Shown in pieces: positions 16,655 to 28,923 of a stretch of DNA of 64,000 nt. The stretch's first letter is position 1, and every line of letters starts with the position of its first letter. The stretch spans positions 806,001 to 870,000 of the forward strand of contig NZ_CP031598.1 of the NCBI RefSeq assembly GCF_008728195.1. The letters run 5' to 3'. This stretch comes from Roseovarius indicus (lineage in GTDB: Bacteria > Pseudomonadota > Alphaproteobacteria > Rhodobacterales > Rhodobacteraceae). The notes under the pieces were generated by a model. The model was not told the DNA's origin. It was given only the letters and a program-made list of their open reading frames with translations, and did not search any database. The translations under genes and the position numbers were made by a program.

Positions 16655-18346
16655 ATGACCAGCGACCTCGCCGGCAATGCCGAACTTACCATGACCCAGC
16701 AAGCCTATAGCAGGGATCCGCTGGAGGACCGTGAGACGGGGCATTACCGCAAGGAATACGTCACGCCCTTCGTGGACAAATGGGATGAGCTGATCGACTG
16801 GGACGGCCGTGCCGAGAGCGAAGGCCAGTTCTTCATCGATATCCTCAAGGCCCGTGGCAAGGAGCGTGTGCTCGACGTCGCCTGTGGCACCGGGTTTCAC
16901 TCGGTCCGGCTGACCGAGGCGGGCTTCGACGTGACCGCGTCGGACGGCAACGCCGCGATGGTTGCCAAGGCGTTCGAGAACGGGCAGGCGCGTGGTCTGA
17001 TCCTGAAGACCTCGCAGGCCGACTGGCGCTGGCTCAACCGTGACATTCACGGCAAGTACGACGCGATCATCTGTCTCGGCAATTCGTTCACCCACCTGCA
17101 CGAGGAACAGGACCGCCGCCGCGCGCTGGCAGAGTTCTATGCCGCGCTGAAACATGACGGCGTGCTGATCCTCGATCAGCGGAACTATGACGAGATGCTC
17201 GACCACGGCTTTTCGAGCAAGCACAAGTATTACTATTGTGGCGATGACGTCAGCGCCGAGCCCGAGCATATCGACGAAGGCCTGTGCCGGATGCGCTATG
17301 ACTTTCCCGACGGGGCGTCCTACACGCTGAACCTGTGCCCGATCCGCAAGGATTACATGCGCCGGCTGTTCCGCGAAGCCGGGTTCGAGCGGGTGCGCAC
17401 CTATGGCGACTTTCAGGATACCTATGCCGAGGATGAGCCCGACTTCTTTATCCATGTCGTCGAGAAGTCGGCCGAACATGTGGCCCGCTGGGGCGGCAAT
17501 GGTGCCGATGGGCAGGCCGATATCCGGGATGTCGCGGAAACCTACTATGACAGCGATGATGCCGATACCTTCTACTCGACCATCTGGGGCGGCGAGGACC
17601 TGCATATCGGGCGTTACTCGACCACCAAGAACATCCGCGAAGCCAGCGACCTGACCATCGAGGGCATGATCGACGCGCTGCCCGACCTGAAATCGGGGTC
17701 GCGGGTTCTGGATCTTGGTGCCGGCTATGGCGGGGCGATGCGCACCGTCGTGAAGAAGACCGGCTGCGAGGCCGTCTGCCTGAACATTTCCGAGACGCAG
17801 AACGAGTATAACCTCGGCAAGGTCCGCGCCGCGCGGCTGGCCGACAAGATCGGTATCCGGCATGGCGTGTTCGAGGATGTGCCCGAGGCCGACGAGAGTG
17901 TCGACGTGGTGTGGAGCCAGGATGCCTTCCTGCATTCCGACCAGCGCGACCAGGTTTTGGCCGAGGCGTTCCGGGTGCTCAAGCCGGGCGGTCACCTGAT
18001 CTTTACCGACCCGATGCAGGCCGATGACGTGCCGGATGGCGTGCTTCAGCCCGTCTATGACCGGCTGCAACTGAACAGCCTGGGCTCGCCCGCCTTCTAT
18101 CGCAAGACCGCCGAGGCGCTTGGTTTCGAGACGGTCCAGCAGGAGGATGCGGTTGCCGACCTGCGGGCGCATTACGCCCGGGTCCGCGAGGAGCTTCTGG
18201 CGCATTACAACGAGCTGCGCGAGAAAGGCTGCTCGGCCGAGTATCTCGACAAGATGGCCGTGGGCCTCGAGAACTGGGTCAAGGCGGCGGATGACGGCCA
18301 CCTGGCCTGGGGCATCCAGCAATTCCGCAAACCCGTGCGGCACTGA
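16655..18346 (+). CDS. Fused glycine/sarcosine and sarcosine/dimethylglycine N-methyltransferase (betaine synthesis)
   Basis: A 563-residue protein made of two SAM-dependent methyltransferases. The first (about residues 10-275) resembles glycine/sarcosine N-methyltransferase, with motif I RVLDVACGTGFHS at 71-83. The second (about 285-563) resembles sarcosine/dimethylglycine N-methyltransferase, with motif I RVLDLGAGYGG near 348-358 and WSQDAFLHSDQRD. Together they convert glycine to glycine betaine, an osmoprotectant, using three SAM and releasing three SAH. In many halophiles the two activities are separate proteins; fusions are known. ATG 16655 follows GGAGAG by 6 bases. The five enzymes needed to recycle SAH to SAM follow on the same strand, strongly supporting the role. 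Confidence 0.92.
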   Translation: MTSDLAGNAELTMTQQAYSRDPLEDRETGHYRKEYVTPFVDKWDELIDWDGRAESEGQFFIDILKARGKERVLDVACGTGFHSVRLTEAGFDVTASDGNAAMVAKAFENGQARGLILKTSQADWRWLNRDIHGKYDAIICLGNSFTHLHEEQDRRRALAEFYAALKHDGVLILDQRNYDEMLDHGFSSKHKYYYCGDDVSAEPEHIDEGLCRMRYDFPDGASYTLNLCPIRKDYMRRLFREAGFERVRTYGDFQDTYAEDEPDFFIHVVEKSAEHVARWGGNGADGQADIRDVAETYYDSDDADTFYSTIWGGEDLHIGRYSTTKNIREASDLTIEGMIDALPDLKSGSRVLDLGAGYGGAMRTVVKKTGCEAVCLNISETQNEYNLGKVRAARLADKIGIRHGVFEDVPEADESVDVVWSQDAFLHSDQRDQVLAEAFRVLKPGGHLIFTDPMQADDVPDGVLQPVYDRLQLNSLGSPAFYRKTAEALGFETVQQEDAVADLRAHYARVREELLAHYNELREKGCSAEYLDKMAVGLENWVKAADDGHLAWGIQQFRKPVRH

Positions 18347-18354
18347 ACCGACCG

Positions 18355-18382
18355 TGGCGGGGGTGCTTCGGCATCCCCGCCA
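18355..18382 (+). promoter_or_regulatory. 12-bp stem with UUCG loop between the methyltransferase gene and metF
   Basis: TGGCGGGGGTGC (18355-18366) and GCATCCCCGCCA (18371-18382) form a 12-bp stem, with one G-U pair, closed by the very stable UUCG tetraloop. It starts 9 bases after the methyltransferase stop. No U-run follows, so it is a better candidate for a 3' stabiliser or partial terminator that raises methyltransferase mRNA over the recycling genes than for a full terminator. Confidence 0.6.
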
Positions 18383-18424
18383 TATTCCTCTGATCCCGAC
18401 CACCGAGATGGAGATAACCCGCGC

Positions 18425-19297
18425 ATGACAGGTATGTCCGACGATCTGTCGATTTCCTTTGAACTTTTCCCGCCCAAGACCGACGCCGGCATCACCCGCC
18501 TGGGTGACACCGTGAGCCAGCTGAGCGCCGCCGACCCGACCTATTTCTCGGTCACCTACGGCGCCGGTGGCACGACCCGTGACACGACGGCACGCGTGGT
18601 CGAGATGGTCGCCGGGCAGACCGGCCGGCCCGTGGCGCATCATTTCACCTGTGTCGGCGCCAGCCGGGCCGAGATCGACCGCCAGGCCGAGGGGTTCTGG
18701 GAGAACGGCATTCGGAAGATCGTCGCCCTGCGCGGCGACCTGCCAGAGGGCGAGACGGTGCCGGACGATGGCTATCATGACGCCGCCGAACTGGTTGCGG
18801 CCCTGCGGAAGGTTGGCGATTTCGACATTTCCGTTGCGGCTTATCCCGAGGTGCATCCCGAAGCGAAGGATGCCGGGGCCGATCTCGACCATCTCAAGCG
18901 CAAGATCGACAACGGGGCCGCGCGGGCGATCACGCAGTATGCCTTCGACACCGACACCGTGCTGCGTTTCATCGACCGGGCCCGGGCGGCCGGCATTGAC
19001 GCGCCAATTGTACCGGGCATTATGCCTGTGGCGAATTTCGGCGGCCTCAAGCGATTTTCAGAGGGCTGCGGCGCAACGATTCCCGATTGGCTCGGCCAGA
19101 TGTTCGACGGGCTGGACGATGCGCCCGACACCCGCGCGATGGTGGCAACCGGCGTTGCTGCCGAGCAATGCCGCCGACTGATCGAAGAGGGCGTGACGGA
19201 GTTCCACTTCTACACGCTCAACCAGCCCAAGGTGACCCTGGCCGTTTGCCGGACATTGGGGCTGACACCAGATATACCGGCGGAAGATGCCGCTTGA
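18425..19297 (+). CDS. metF: 5,10-methylenetetrahydrofolate reductase
   Basis: A 290-residue FAD enzyme that reduces methylene-THF to 5-methyl-THF, the methyl donor for MetH. The N-terminal ISFELFPPKTDAG carries the catalytic glutamate of the family, and FSVTYGAGGTTRD and ALRGDLPEGE are standard MetF landmarks of the TIM barrel. Length matches bacterial MetF. It follows the betaine-forming methyltransferase after a UUCG hairpin and precedes metH by 15 bases. An in-frame ATG at 18434 is the alternative start, but GGAGATAA lies at a good distance from 18425. Confidence 0.96.
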   Translation: MTGMSDDLSISFELFPPKTDAGITRLGDTVSQLSAADPTYFSVTYGAGGTTRDTTARVVEMVAGQTGRPVAHHFTCVGASRAEIDRQAEGFWENGIRKIVALRGDLPEGETVPDDGYHDAAELVAALRKVGDFDISVAAYPEVHPEAKDAGADLDHLKRKIDNGAARAITQYAFDTDTVLRFIDRARAAGIDAPIVPGIMPVANFGGLKRFSEGCGATIPDWLGQMFDGLDDAPDTRAMVATGVAAEQCRRLIEEGVTEFHFYTLNQPKVTLAVCRTLGLTPDIPAEDAA

Positions 19298-19312
19298 AGG
19301 ATTGAAACACGC

Positions 19313-20382
19313 ATGACCAACACCAATGACATAACCGCCGCCGCCGAGGACAGGATCCTTGTCCTCGACGGGGCGATGGGCACGATGATCCAGCAGGAAA
19401 AGCCCGACGAGGCGACGTATCGCGGTGAGCGGTTCAAGGATCATCCCAGCGATGTGGGCGGCAACAACGAGCTTCTGTCGCTGACGCAGCCCGACATGAT
19501 CCGGAAGATCCACGAGGATTTCCTGAACGCGGGCGCCGATATCCTTTGTACGAACACCTTTGGCGCCAACGCGATCAGCCAGGCCGATTACGGGATGACC
19601 GACCTGGTGAAGGAGATGAATGTCGAATCCGTGCGACTGGCGCGCGAGGCCGCCGACGCGGTCGCCACGCCCGAGCGGCCCCGCTTCGTGGCGGGCGGTA
19701 TCGGGCCGACGAACCAGACCGCCAGCATCAGCCCCGACGTGAACGACCCCGGCTACCGGGGGGTGACCTTCGACGATCTTGCCGAGGCCTATGGCGAGGC
19801 GGCGCGGGCGCTGATCGAGGCGGGCGCAGACGTGCTGCTGATCGAGACGATCTTCGACACGCTCAACGCCAAGGCCGCACTCTTTGCCATCGACAGCCTG
19901 TCTGACGAGGGGCTGACCATTCCGCCGCTGATGATTTCCGGCACCATCACCGACCGATCGGGGCGCACGCTGACCGGCCAAACGCCCGAGGCGTTCTGGG
20001 TGTCGATGAGCCACGCGCGGCCGTTTTCCATCGGCCTCAACTGTGCGCTGGGGGCGGGCGAGATGCGCCAGCACGTGCGCACCCTGTCGGAGGTCGCGGA
20101 TACGCGCATCAGCGCCTACCCCAATGCCGGCCTGCCCAACGAGATGGGCGGCTATGACGAAACGCCCGAGGAAACCGCCGAGCACCTGGGCGAATGGGCC
20201 GATTCCGGCCTCGTCAACATCGTCGGCGGCTGCTGTGGCACCACGCCCGACCATATTCGCGCCATTGCGCAGGCGGTCGAGGGCAAGAGCCCGCGCAAGA
20301 TACCGCAGAAGGTGCGCAGGATGCGCCTGAGCGGGCTGGAGATGTTCGAAACCCAGGGCGCGGACACCAAGGAGGGCGCGGC

Positions 20383-20386
<4 letters not shown>
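19313..20386 (+). CDS. metH: Methionine synthase, homocysteine-binding domain as a separate protein
   Basis: A 357-residue protein equal to the N-terminal module of cobalamin-dependent MetH. It is a TIM barrel that binds homocysteine through zinc held by C244 (in GLNCALGAG) and C307/C308 (in GGCCGTTP). [13 protein letters not shown] at the start and TNTFGAN near residue 80 are classic. It accepts the methyl group from methylcobalamin bound to the partner protein encoded next. Its stop overlaps the next start in an ATGA (20383-20386), exactly at the domain boundary, so this is a genuine split rather than a broken gene. With the partner it totals 1245 residues, close to full-length MetH. Confidence 0.94.
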
Positions 20387-23049
<2,663 letters not shown>

Positions 23050-23055
23050 CCCCCT

Positions 23056-23074
23056 GCAAAAATTCAGTTTTTGC
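23056..23074 (+). promoter_or_regulatory. Hairpin in the metH-metK gap
   Basis: GCAAAAA (23056-23062) and TTTTTGC (23068-23074) form a 7-bp stem with a TTCAG loop, starting 7 bases after the metH stop. A second small hairpin, CCAC-GAAA-GTGG, lies at about 23092-23103 beside the metK ribosome site GGAGAAAGG. I could not match this 67-base gap to the SAM/SAH riboswitch often found before metK in this order. The hairpins may tune metK translation or mark an RNA processing site. Confidence 0.35.
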
Positions 23075-23116
23075 CAAAAGCGACCCAACCCCACGAAAGT
23101 GGAGAAAGGACCAATT

Positions 23117-24307
23117 ATGAGCGACAAGTCATGGCTATTCACCAGCGAGTCGGTGTCCGAGGGGCACCCCGACAAGGTCTGTGACCGGATCTCGGACGCG
23201 GTGCTGGATGCCTATCTCGCCGCTGACCCGCAATCGCGCGTTGCCTGCGAAACGCTGGCCACGACCGACCACGTGACCATCGCCGGCGAGGTGCGCGGCC
23301 CGGAGAACGTGCTCAAGGATGTCGAACAGATCGCCCGCGATGCGATCAAGGACATCGGCTACGAGCAGCACGGCTTTTCGTGGAAGGACGCCGAGATCGT
23401 CTGCCGCCTGCACGCCCAATCGGCCGATATCGCCATGGGCGTCGACGAAGGCGACAAGGGCGAGGAAGGTGCCGGCGACCAGGGCATCATGTTCGGTTAC
23501 GCCTGCAACGAGACCGAAGAGCTGATGCCGGCACCGATCCAGTTCGCGCACAAGATCCTGCGCACGATGGCCGAGGACCGGAAATCCGGCAAGCAGCCGA
23601 ATTTCGGGCCTGATGCCAAGAGCCAGGTGACGCTCAAGTACCAGAACGGCAAGCCCGTTGGTATCGACACCGTGGTGGTTTCCACCCAGCATGCGGAAGG
23701 CCTGAGCCAGGACGACGTGCGCAAGCTGGTGGAGCCTTACATCACCGACTGTTTCAAGGCCGAGGGCTGGAACCTGCCCTCGCAGGACAAGATCATCGTC
23801 AACCCGACGGGCAACTTCGTGATCGGCGGCCCGGATGGCGACGCGGGCCTGACCGGCCGCAAGATCATCGTCGACACCTATGGCGGGGCCGCACCGCATG
23901 GTGGCGGGGCGTTCTCGGGCAAGGACCCGACGAAGGTCGACCGTTCGGCGGCCTATATCTCGCGCTACATGGCGAAGAACGTCGTGGCCGCCGGGCTGGC
24001 CGAGAAATGCCAGATTCAGCTGGCCTATGCGATCGGCGTGCCGGAGCCGGTGGCGCTTTACGTCGATACGCTGGGCACTGGCCGAGTCGATGAGACCCGC
24101 CTCGCCGCGACACTGCGAGAGATGGTGCGCCTGACGCCGCGCGGCATTCGCGATCACCTCGATCTGCTCAAGCCGATTTACGCCCGCACCGCGGCCTATG
24201 GCCATTTCGGGCGCGTGCCGGCCGAGGATGGCGGGTTCAGCTGGGAACGCACAGACCTTGCCAACGAGCTGGCCCGCACCTTCGGCGCCTCTGCCGCGGC
24301 CGAGTGA
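23117..24307 (+). CDS. metK: S-adenosylmethionine synthetase
   Basis: A 396-residue enzyme forming SAM from methionine and ATP. Characteristic motifs are [19 protein letters not shown] at residues 9-27, [10 protein letters not shown] near 122, [19 protein letters not shown] near 260 and the C-terminal GFSWERTD. Length agrees with bacterial MetK. ATG 23117 follows a strong GGAGAAAGG site. It sits within the betaine and methyl-cycle cassette, so it probably serves the high SAM demand of betaine synthesis. Whether the genome has a second, housekeeping metK cannot be seen here. Confidence 0.97.
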   Translation: MSDKSWLFTSESVSEGHPDKVCDRISDAVLDAYLAADPQSRVACETLATTDHVTIAGEVRGPENVLKDVEQIARDAIKDIGYEQHGFSWKDAEIVCRLHAQSADIAMGVDEGDKGEEGAGDQGIMFGYACNETEELMPAPIQFAHKILRTMAEDRKSGKQPNFGPDAKSQVTLKYQNGKPVGIDTVVVSTQHAEGLSQDDVRKLVEPYITDCFKAEGWNLPSQDKIIVNPTGNFVIGGPDGDAGLTGRKIIVDTYGGAAPHGGGAFSGKDPTKVDRSAAYISRYMAKNVVAAGLAEKCQIQLAYAIGVPEPVALYVDTLGTGRVDETRLAATLREMVRLTPRGIRDHLDLLKPIYARTAAYGHFGRVPAEDGGFSWERTDLANELARTFGASAAAE

Positions 24308-24341
24308 GACGGAACAGGACAGAAAAGAAAGGATACGGGAC

Positions 24342-25757
24342 ATGAACAAGCCGGAAAGCTTTACACCCGAAGACAGCGCGATCCGCGACATCAACCTCGC
24401 CGGCTTTGGCCGGCGGGAGCTGGACATCGCCGAGACGGAAATGCCGGGGCTGATGGCCCTGCGCGAGGAGTACGGGACTGACAAGCCGCTCAAGGGGGCA
24501 CGCATCGCGGGCTCGCTGCACATGACGATCCAGACCGCCTGCCTGATCGAGACGCTGGTGGCGCTCGGGGCTGACGTACGCTGGGCGAGCTGCAACATTT
24601 TTTCCACGCAGGACCACGCAGCCGCCGTGATCGCGGAAGGCGGGACGCCCGTCTTTGCTGTCAAAGGCGAGACGCTCGAGGAGTATTGGGAGTATTGCGA
24701 CCAGATCTTCCAGTTCGAGGAAGGCGGCGCCAACTTGATCTTGGATGATGGCGGCGATGCGACGCTGTACATCCTGATGGGGGCGCGTGTCGAAGAGGGC
24801 GAGACCGACCTGATCGAGAACCCGCAGAGCGAGGAAGAGGAATTCCTGTTCGCGCAGATCAAGAAGCGGATGAAGGAAAGCCCCGGCTGGTTCGTCAAGC
24901 AGCGGCACATGATCAAGGGTGTCTCCGAGGAGACCACCACCGGCGTGCACCGTCTCTACAAGATGATGGAGAAGGGCCACCTGCCGTTCCCGGCGATCAA
25001 CGTGAACGACTCTGTCACCAAGTCGAAATTCGACAACAAGTATGGCTGCAAGGAAAGCCTTGTCGACGGCATCCGCCGCGCGACCGACACGATGATGGCC
25101 GGCAAGGTCGCGGTCGTGTGCGGGTATGGCGACGTGGGCAAGGGCTCGGCCGCCTCGCTGTCGGGCGCCGGTGCGCGTGTGAAGGTGACGGAAGTCGACC
25201 CGATCTGTGCCCTGCAGGCGGCGATGGACGGCTACGAGGTTGTCACGCTGGAAGACGTGGTGAACTCGGCCGATATTTTCATCACCACGACCGGCAACAA
25301 GGACGTGATCCGCATCGAGCATATGCGCGAGATGAAGGACATGGCGATCGTCGGCAATATCGGCCACTTCGACAACGAGATCCAGGTGGCGAGCCTGAAG
25401 AACCACAAATGGACCAACATCAAGGACCAGGTGGACATGATCGAGATGCCTTCGGGCGCGCGGATCATCCTTCTGTCGGAAGGCCGCCTGCTGAACCTCG
25501 GCAACGCCACCGGTCACCCGAGCTTCGTGATGTCGGCCTCCTTCACCAACCAGGTTCTGGCGCAGATCGAGCTTTGGACGAAGGGCGACCAGTATGACAA
25601 CAACGTCTACATCCTGCCCAAGCATCTCGACGAAAAGGTCGCGCGCCTGCATCTCGAGCGGATCGGCGTCAAGCTGAGCGAGCTTCGGGAGGATCAGGCC
25701 GATTACATCGGCGTGCCCAAGGACGGTCCCTACAAGCCGGAACATTACAGGTATTGA
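24342..25757 (+). CDS. ahcY: Adenosylhomocysteinase (SAH hydrolase)
   Basis: A 471-residue NAD-containing enzyme that splits S-adenosylhomocysteine into homocysteine and adenosine, relieving product inhibition of methyltransferases. [15 protein letters not shown] (active-site region), the NAD-binding [15 protein letters not shown] near residue 262 and the C-terminal [10 protein letters not shown] are all intact. Length includes the insert typical of many bacterial SahH proteins. ATG 24342 is 34 bases after metK. In the cassette it handles the three SAH released per betaine molecule. Confidence 0.97.
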   Translation: MNKPESFTPEDSAIRDINLAGFGRRELDIAETEMPGLMALREEYGTDKPLKGARIAGSLHMTIQTACLIETLVALGADVRWASCNIFSTQDHAAAVIAEGGTPVFAVKGETLEEYWEYCDQIFQFEEGGANLILDDGGDATLYILMGARVEEGETDLIENPQSEEEEFLFAQIKKRMKESPGWFVKQRHMIKGVSEETTTGVHRLYKMMEKGHLPFPAINVNDSVTKSKFDNKYGCKESLVDGIRRATDTMMAGKVAVVCGYGDVGKGSAASLSGAGARVKVTEVDPICALQAAMDGYEVVTLEDVVNSADIFITTTGNKDVIRIEHMREMKDMAIVGNIGHFDNEIQVASLKNHKWTNIKDQVDMIEMPSGARIILLSEGRLLNLGNATGHPSFVMSASFTNQVLAQIELWTKGDQYDNNVYILPKHLDEKVARLHLERIGVKLSELREDQADYIGVPKDGPYKPEHYRY

Positions 25758-25769
25758 GGGATGGCTGAC

Positions 25770-26762
25770 ATGAGCAAGGAGACGCCCCATATCGTGGGGC
25801 TCGGCAATGCGATTGTCGACGTGGTCGCGGCGGTGGACACCGCCGTGATCGACCGCCACGACCTGAGCCCGGGCGGCATGCATCTTGTCGATGCCAGTGC
25901 CGCGCAGGCGCTTTTCGAAGAGGTCGGCCCTGGGGTGCGCCAATCGGGAGGGTCGGTTGCCAATTCCATCGCCCACTTGGCGGAAACCGGGGTGAAAGGC
26001 ACCTATCTCGGCAAGGTCGCCAATGACGACCTGGGCCAGACCTTCCGGCAGGAAATGGAAGGTCTCGGCATCGCCGCACCGGTGACCGAGGCGGCGGATG
26101 GCGATACCGGCACCGGCCGCTGCGTCGTGCTGGTGACGCCCGATGGCGAGCGTACCATGAGCACCTATCTCGGTGCGGCGACGACGATGGCGCCGTCCGA
26201 CCTGGCCGAGGCCATGCCCGATGGGGTCGATATCCTGTTTATCGAAGGCTACCTGTGGGATGCGCCGCAAGGGGCGGCCGTGATCGAGGATGCGGCCCAG
26301 AGGGCCAAGGCGGCCGGGGCGCGTATTGCGCTTACCCCGTCGGATGCCGGATGCGTCGAACGCAATCAGAACGTCATGTGGAATTTCATCACCCGGCATG
26401 TCGATATCCTTGTGGGGAACCTGTCGGAAATCGGCCAGCTGGCCGGAACCGATGACCCGGAAAGCGCAATCGGCTGGGCCATGGGCATTGTGCCGGTGGT
26501 TGCGGTCACCCTGCACGACTCGGGGTCGCTGGTGGCGGATGGAACCGGCGTTCACCGCATTCCCGCGGCACCGGTGGCAAAGGTCGTGGATACGACCGGC
26601 GCGGGCGATGCGTATGCCAGCGGGTTTCTCGGCGCTTTGGCGCGTGGCGAGGCGGTCGACGAGGCCGGGCGGCGCGGCGCCGAAATGGCGGCGACGGTAC
26701 TGACCCATTACGGCGCCCGTAACGGTGCGGCGGCGCAGGCGATTTCACTGCCGGCTGCGTAA
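25770..26762 (+). CDS. PfkB family kinase, probable adenosine kinase
   Basis: A 330-residue ribokinase-fold protein. The nucleotide/anion-hole motif DTTGAGDAYASGFL (about residues 275-288) is the PfkB signature 2 with the catalytic aspartate, and GGSVANSIAHLAETG near residue 66 is the sugar-binding region. Close neighbours of this type are annotated as adenosine kinase. Directly following ahcY, adenosine is the obvious substrate: phosphorylation to AMP would pull the reversible SAH hydrolase forward (inference). GAGGG at 25756-25760 is well placed for ATG 25770; an in-frame ATG at 25761 would leave it almost no spacing. Confidence 0.85.
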   Translation: MSKETPHIVGLGNAIVDVVAAVDTAVIDRHDLSPGGMHLVDASAAQALFEEVGPGVRQSGGSVANSIAHLAETGVKGTYLGKVANDDLGQTFRQEMEGLGIAAPVTEAADGDTGTGRCVVLVTPDGERTMSTYLGAATTMAPSDLAEAMPDGVDILFIEGYLWDAPQGAAVIEDAAQRAKAAGARIALTPSDAGCVERNQNVMWNFITRHVDILVGNLSEIGQLAGTDDPESAIGWAMGIVPVVAVTLHDSGSLVADGTGVHRIPAAPVAKVVDTTGAGDAYASGFLGALARGEAVDEAGRRGAEMAATVLTHYGARNGAAAQAISLPAA

Positions 26763-26768
26763 GGATTG

Positions 26769-26796
26769 TCAGGCCCTGCGGTACCGCGGGGCCTGA
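26769..26796 (+). terminator. Probable terminator of the methyl-cycle operon
   Basis: TCAGGCCCTGCG (26769-26780), loop GTAC and CGCGGGGCCTGA (26785-26796) form a 12-bp stem with one G-U pair, 7 bases after the kinase stop. The following bases are not a clean U-run, so termination efficiency is uncertain. The next gene runs in the opposite direction, as expected at an operon end. Confidence 0.6.
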
Positions 26797-26904
26797 CCTG
26801 TTACACGCTTTCTCTGAAAACCTGCGTGGCCATGCGGTGGCCGGACGCACCTTCCCCGCAAGTGCCGGGTCGTGCCCGCGTCCGAGACGGCTGCAACACG
26901 TCCG

Positions 26905-28791
26905 TCACCCCGTTTTGCGGGGTGCCCGGGCGGTGTTATGCGCCGCGCCGCTGCTGAGCTCTGCCGCTATGGCACGCAGGCGCGCGTCCGGTCCGGTTCC
27001 GCGCCGCGGCTCTTCGGAGGCGGGGTGGGATTCCAGCTTCTCGCTCATCACCTTGTAGCTTCGGTCGAACAGCGCGCGTCCCTTTGTCCAGTCGAGGAAA
27101 CCCATCTTGGGCAGCGGCGGCATGGTGAGGATGACGTCATCGCGCGGCTCGACATGGGCCATCAGGCGTTCGGAATTGACGACCATCGTACGCGAGAGCA
27201 CCGAGAATATTCCGGGGAAGCGCACGCGTTTTCCGCCGGGCAGAAGCATCCGCCGCAGCGCGCCGCCGCGTCCGGGGAGAGTTTCGTAAGGGGTCCGCAC
27301 CCGCCAGTCGGGCGCGCGGGTTATGTTCATCACGAGGTTCGGCCCCGGCTTCAGATCGCGCATCGGCCCGAGCGGGGCGTTGTCGATCAACCCGCCGTCG
27401 ATCATCACCTCGCCATCCGGCATCACCATCGGCGGGAACAGGGCCGGAATGGCGGTCGACGCCCGGATCGCCCGCCAGAGCGGCCCTTCGCGCAGAACCG
27501 TGATGTCGTTGCGGGTCAGGCTGGTTGCCACGGCGAAGAAGGGCAGGGGCAGGTCTTCGGCGTTGAGCGAGCGGGTCACCCGCCGGAGTTCCCGGTCGAA
27601 ATGCTGGTGATCGATCACCGACCAGACCGGAGCCGTGTACCGTTTCATCGCGCCGCTTTTCAGAAAGAGCTCGTCGACGATATCCATGACTTCAGCGGGG
27701 GCGAGCCCCATGGCATAGCCGCCCGCCATGGCCGAGCCCATGCTGGAGCCGCCCACCATGTCGAACGCGTAGCCATGCTCGTTGAGCGCCTTGAGCATGC
27801 CGAGATGCGCGGTGCCGAAGGCGGCGCCGCCGCAGAAGACCAGCCCGGTCGCCGTGCCGGTCAGGAACCGCGCCAGCCGCTCGAAATCCGCGGTCGCGTC
27901 AAGCGCCACGTGGTGATGCTGGCCGATTGGCCGTTCGGCCAGCCAGGCGGCCGTTCCCAAGATCGGCGTCGACGCCTGGTCTCGCAGCAGGACAAGATGG
28001 ATGTTCTGGCGGATCAGGCCACGCAACAGGCGGGTCTGAAGTGGCGCCGGCGGTTGTGGCTCGGCCGAGAGAGGCGCGACGAGAGCGATCGAATCAGCGC
28101 TCTGGCTGGCGATCTCGGCCCAGTCCGGCTGCGCCTCGGTGTCGGGGATGAGCAGGACCACGGTGCTTGCCGTGGCCTCGGCTTCGGAGATGCGCGACCG
28201 CATCTGGCTGGCGTCCTCGTTCGCCTCGGGGCTGAGAACGCGGACCGGTCCCCCCGAAAGGGCCGCGGTGCGGATGAGTTTGGCTACGAAGTCTTCGGGC
28301 AGGCGGGCGCCTGTCACGGGCAGCACGGCAAGGATGCGGGGGGCACGAAGCTCGACATGCGGGCGTGCGGGGTTGCCTGCGACGACCCGTGCCGCCAATG
28401 CCCGGATGATCGCTTCTCCCAACGCCGGCTTGTCTGCTGCAACCGCGTCATAATCCGACCGGGTCAGCGCAAGCACCGTTGACGCGCGGGCGGCGGTGAC
28501 GGTTGCGGTGCGGGCGCCCCCGGCGAAAAAGGCGATCTCGCCGACGGGCTCACCCGCGTCGAGTTCCGCGATCGGGGTGTCGCCCAGCGTGACGGTGAAC
28601 CGCCCCTGCAGCACGAAAAAGAGCGTGTCCGCCGCCTCGCCCTCGGCCACGAGGACATCGCCGCGGGTAACCTCCTGCGTGGTGCCGACGCTGGCCAGCC
28701 GGTCGAGGACGTCGTCCTGCAATCCGGCCAGGAATGGAACGGAAGACAGCCGCTTGCGCAGCGCGTCGGGGGTGTAATGGGGCTTATTCAT
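26905..28791 (-). CDS. Patatin-like phospholipase with N-terminal cyclic-nucleotide-binding domain (NTE/RssA-like)
   Basis: A 628-residue protein. Residues about 15-125 form a cyclic-nucleotide-binding-type domain (FLAGLQDDVLDRLASVG, then LDAGEPVGEIAFFAGGARTATVTA). A middle region follows, and a patatin domain starts near residue 315 with oxyanion loop GGAAFG, nucleophile motif GSSMG near 350 and catalytic aspartate in MIDGGLIDNAPL near 468. This is the layout of neuropathy-target-esterase relatives, lysophospholipases regulated by or anchored through CNMP-like domains. ATG 28791 is chosen; GTG 28809 and ATG 28803 are alternatives. It has its own promoter region, converges on the methyl-cycle operon, and its stop lies in a CACCCCG/CGGGGTG hairpin (26906-26924). 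Confidence 0.88.
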   Translation of the reverse strand: MNKPHYTPDALRKRLSSVPFLAGLQDDVLDRLASVGTTQEVTRGDVLVAEGEAADTLFFVLQGRFTVTLGDTPIAELDAGEPVGEIAFFAGGARTATVTAARASTVLALTRSDYDAVAADKPALGEAIIRALAARVVAGNPARPHVELRAPRILAVLPVTGARLPEDFVAKLIRTAALSGGPVRVLSPEANEDASQMRSRISEAEATASTVVLLIPDTEAQPDWAEIASQSADSIALVAPLSAEPQPPAPLQTRLLRGLIRQNIHLVLLRDQASTPILGTAAWLAERPIGQHHHVALDATADFERLARFLTGTATGLVFCGGAAFGTAHLGMLKALNEHGYAFDMVGGSSMGSAMAGGYAMGLAPAEVMDIVDELFLKSGAMKRYTAPVWSVIDHQHFDRELRRVTRSLNAEDLPLPFFAVATSLTRNDITVLREGPLWRAIRASTAIPALFPPMVMPDGEVMIDGGLIDNAPLGPMRDLKPGPNLVMNITRAPDWRVRTPYETLPGRGGALRRMLLPGGKRVRFPGIFSVLSRTMVVNSERLMAHVEPRDDVILTMPPLPKMGFLDWTKGRALFDRSYKVMSEKLESHPASEEPRRGTGPDARLRAIAAELSSGAAHNTARAPRKTG

Positions 28792-28923
28792 GCAACTCGC
28801 CATCCTCACGGTATTTGAAAAAACTGTTTGCGCCCGCCGAAGCGGGCGCAGAATCTGTATCTGTCTCGAATGTCCCCGATCATGGCCGTCAAATCAACAC
28901 GGCCTGATCGGGTGGGCGTTCCA

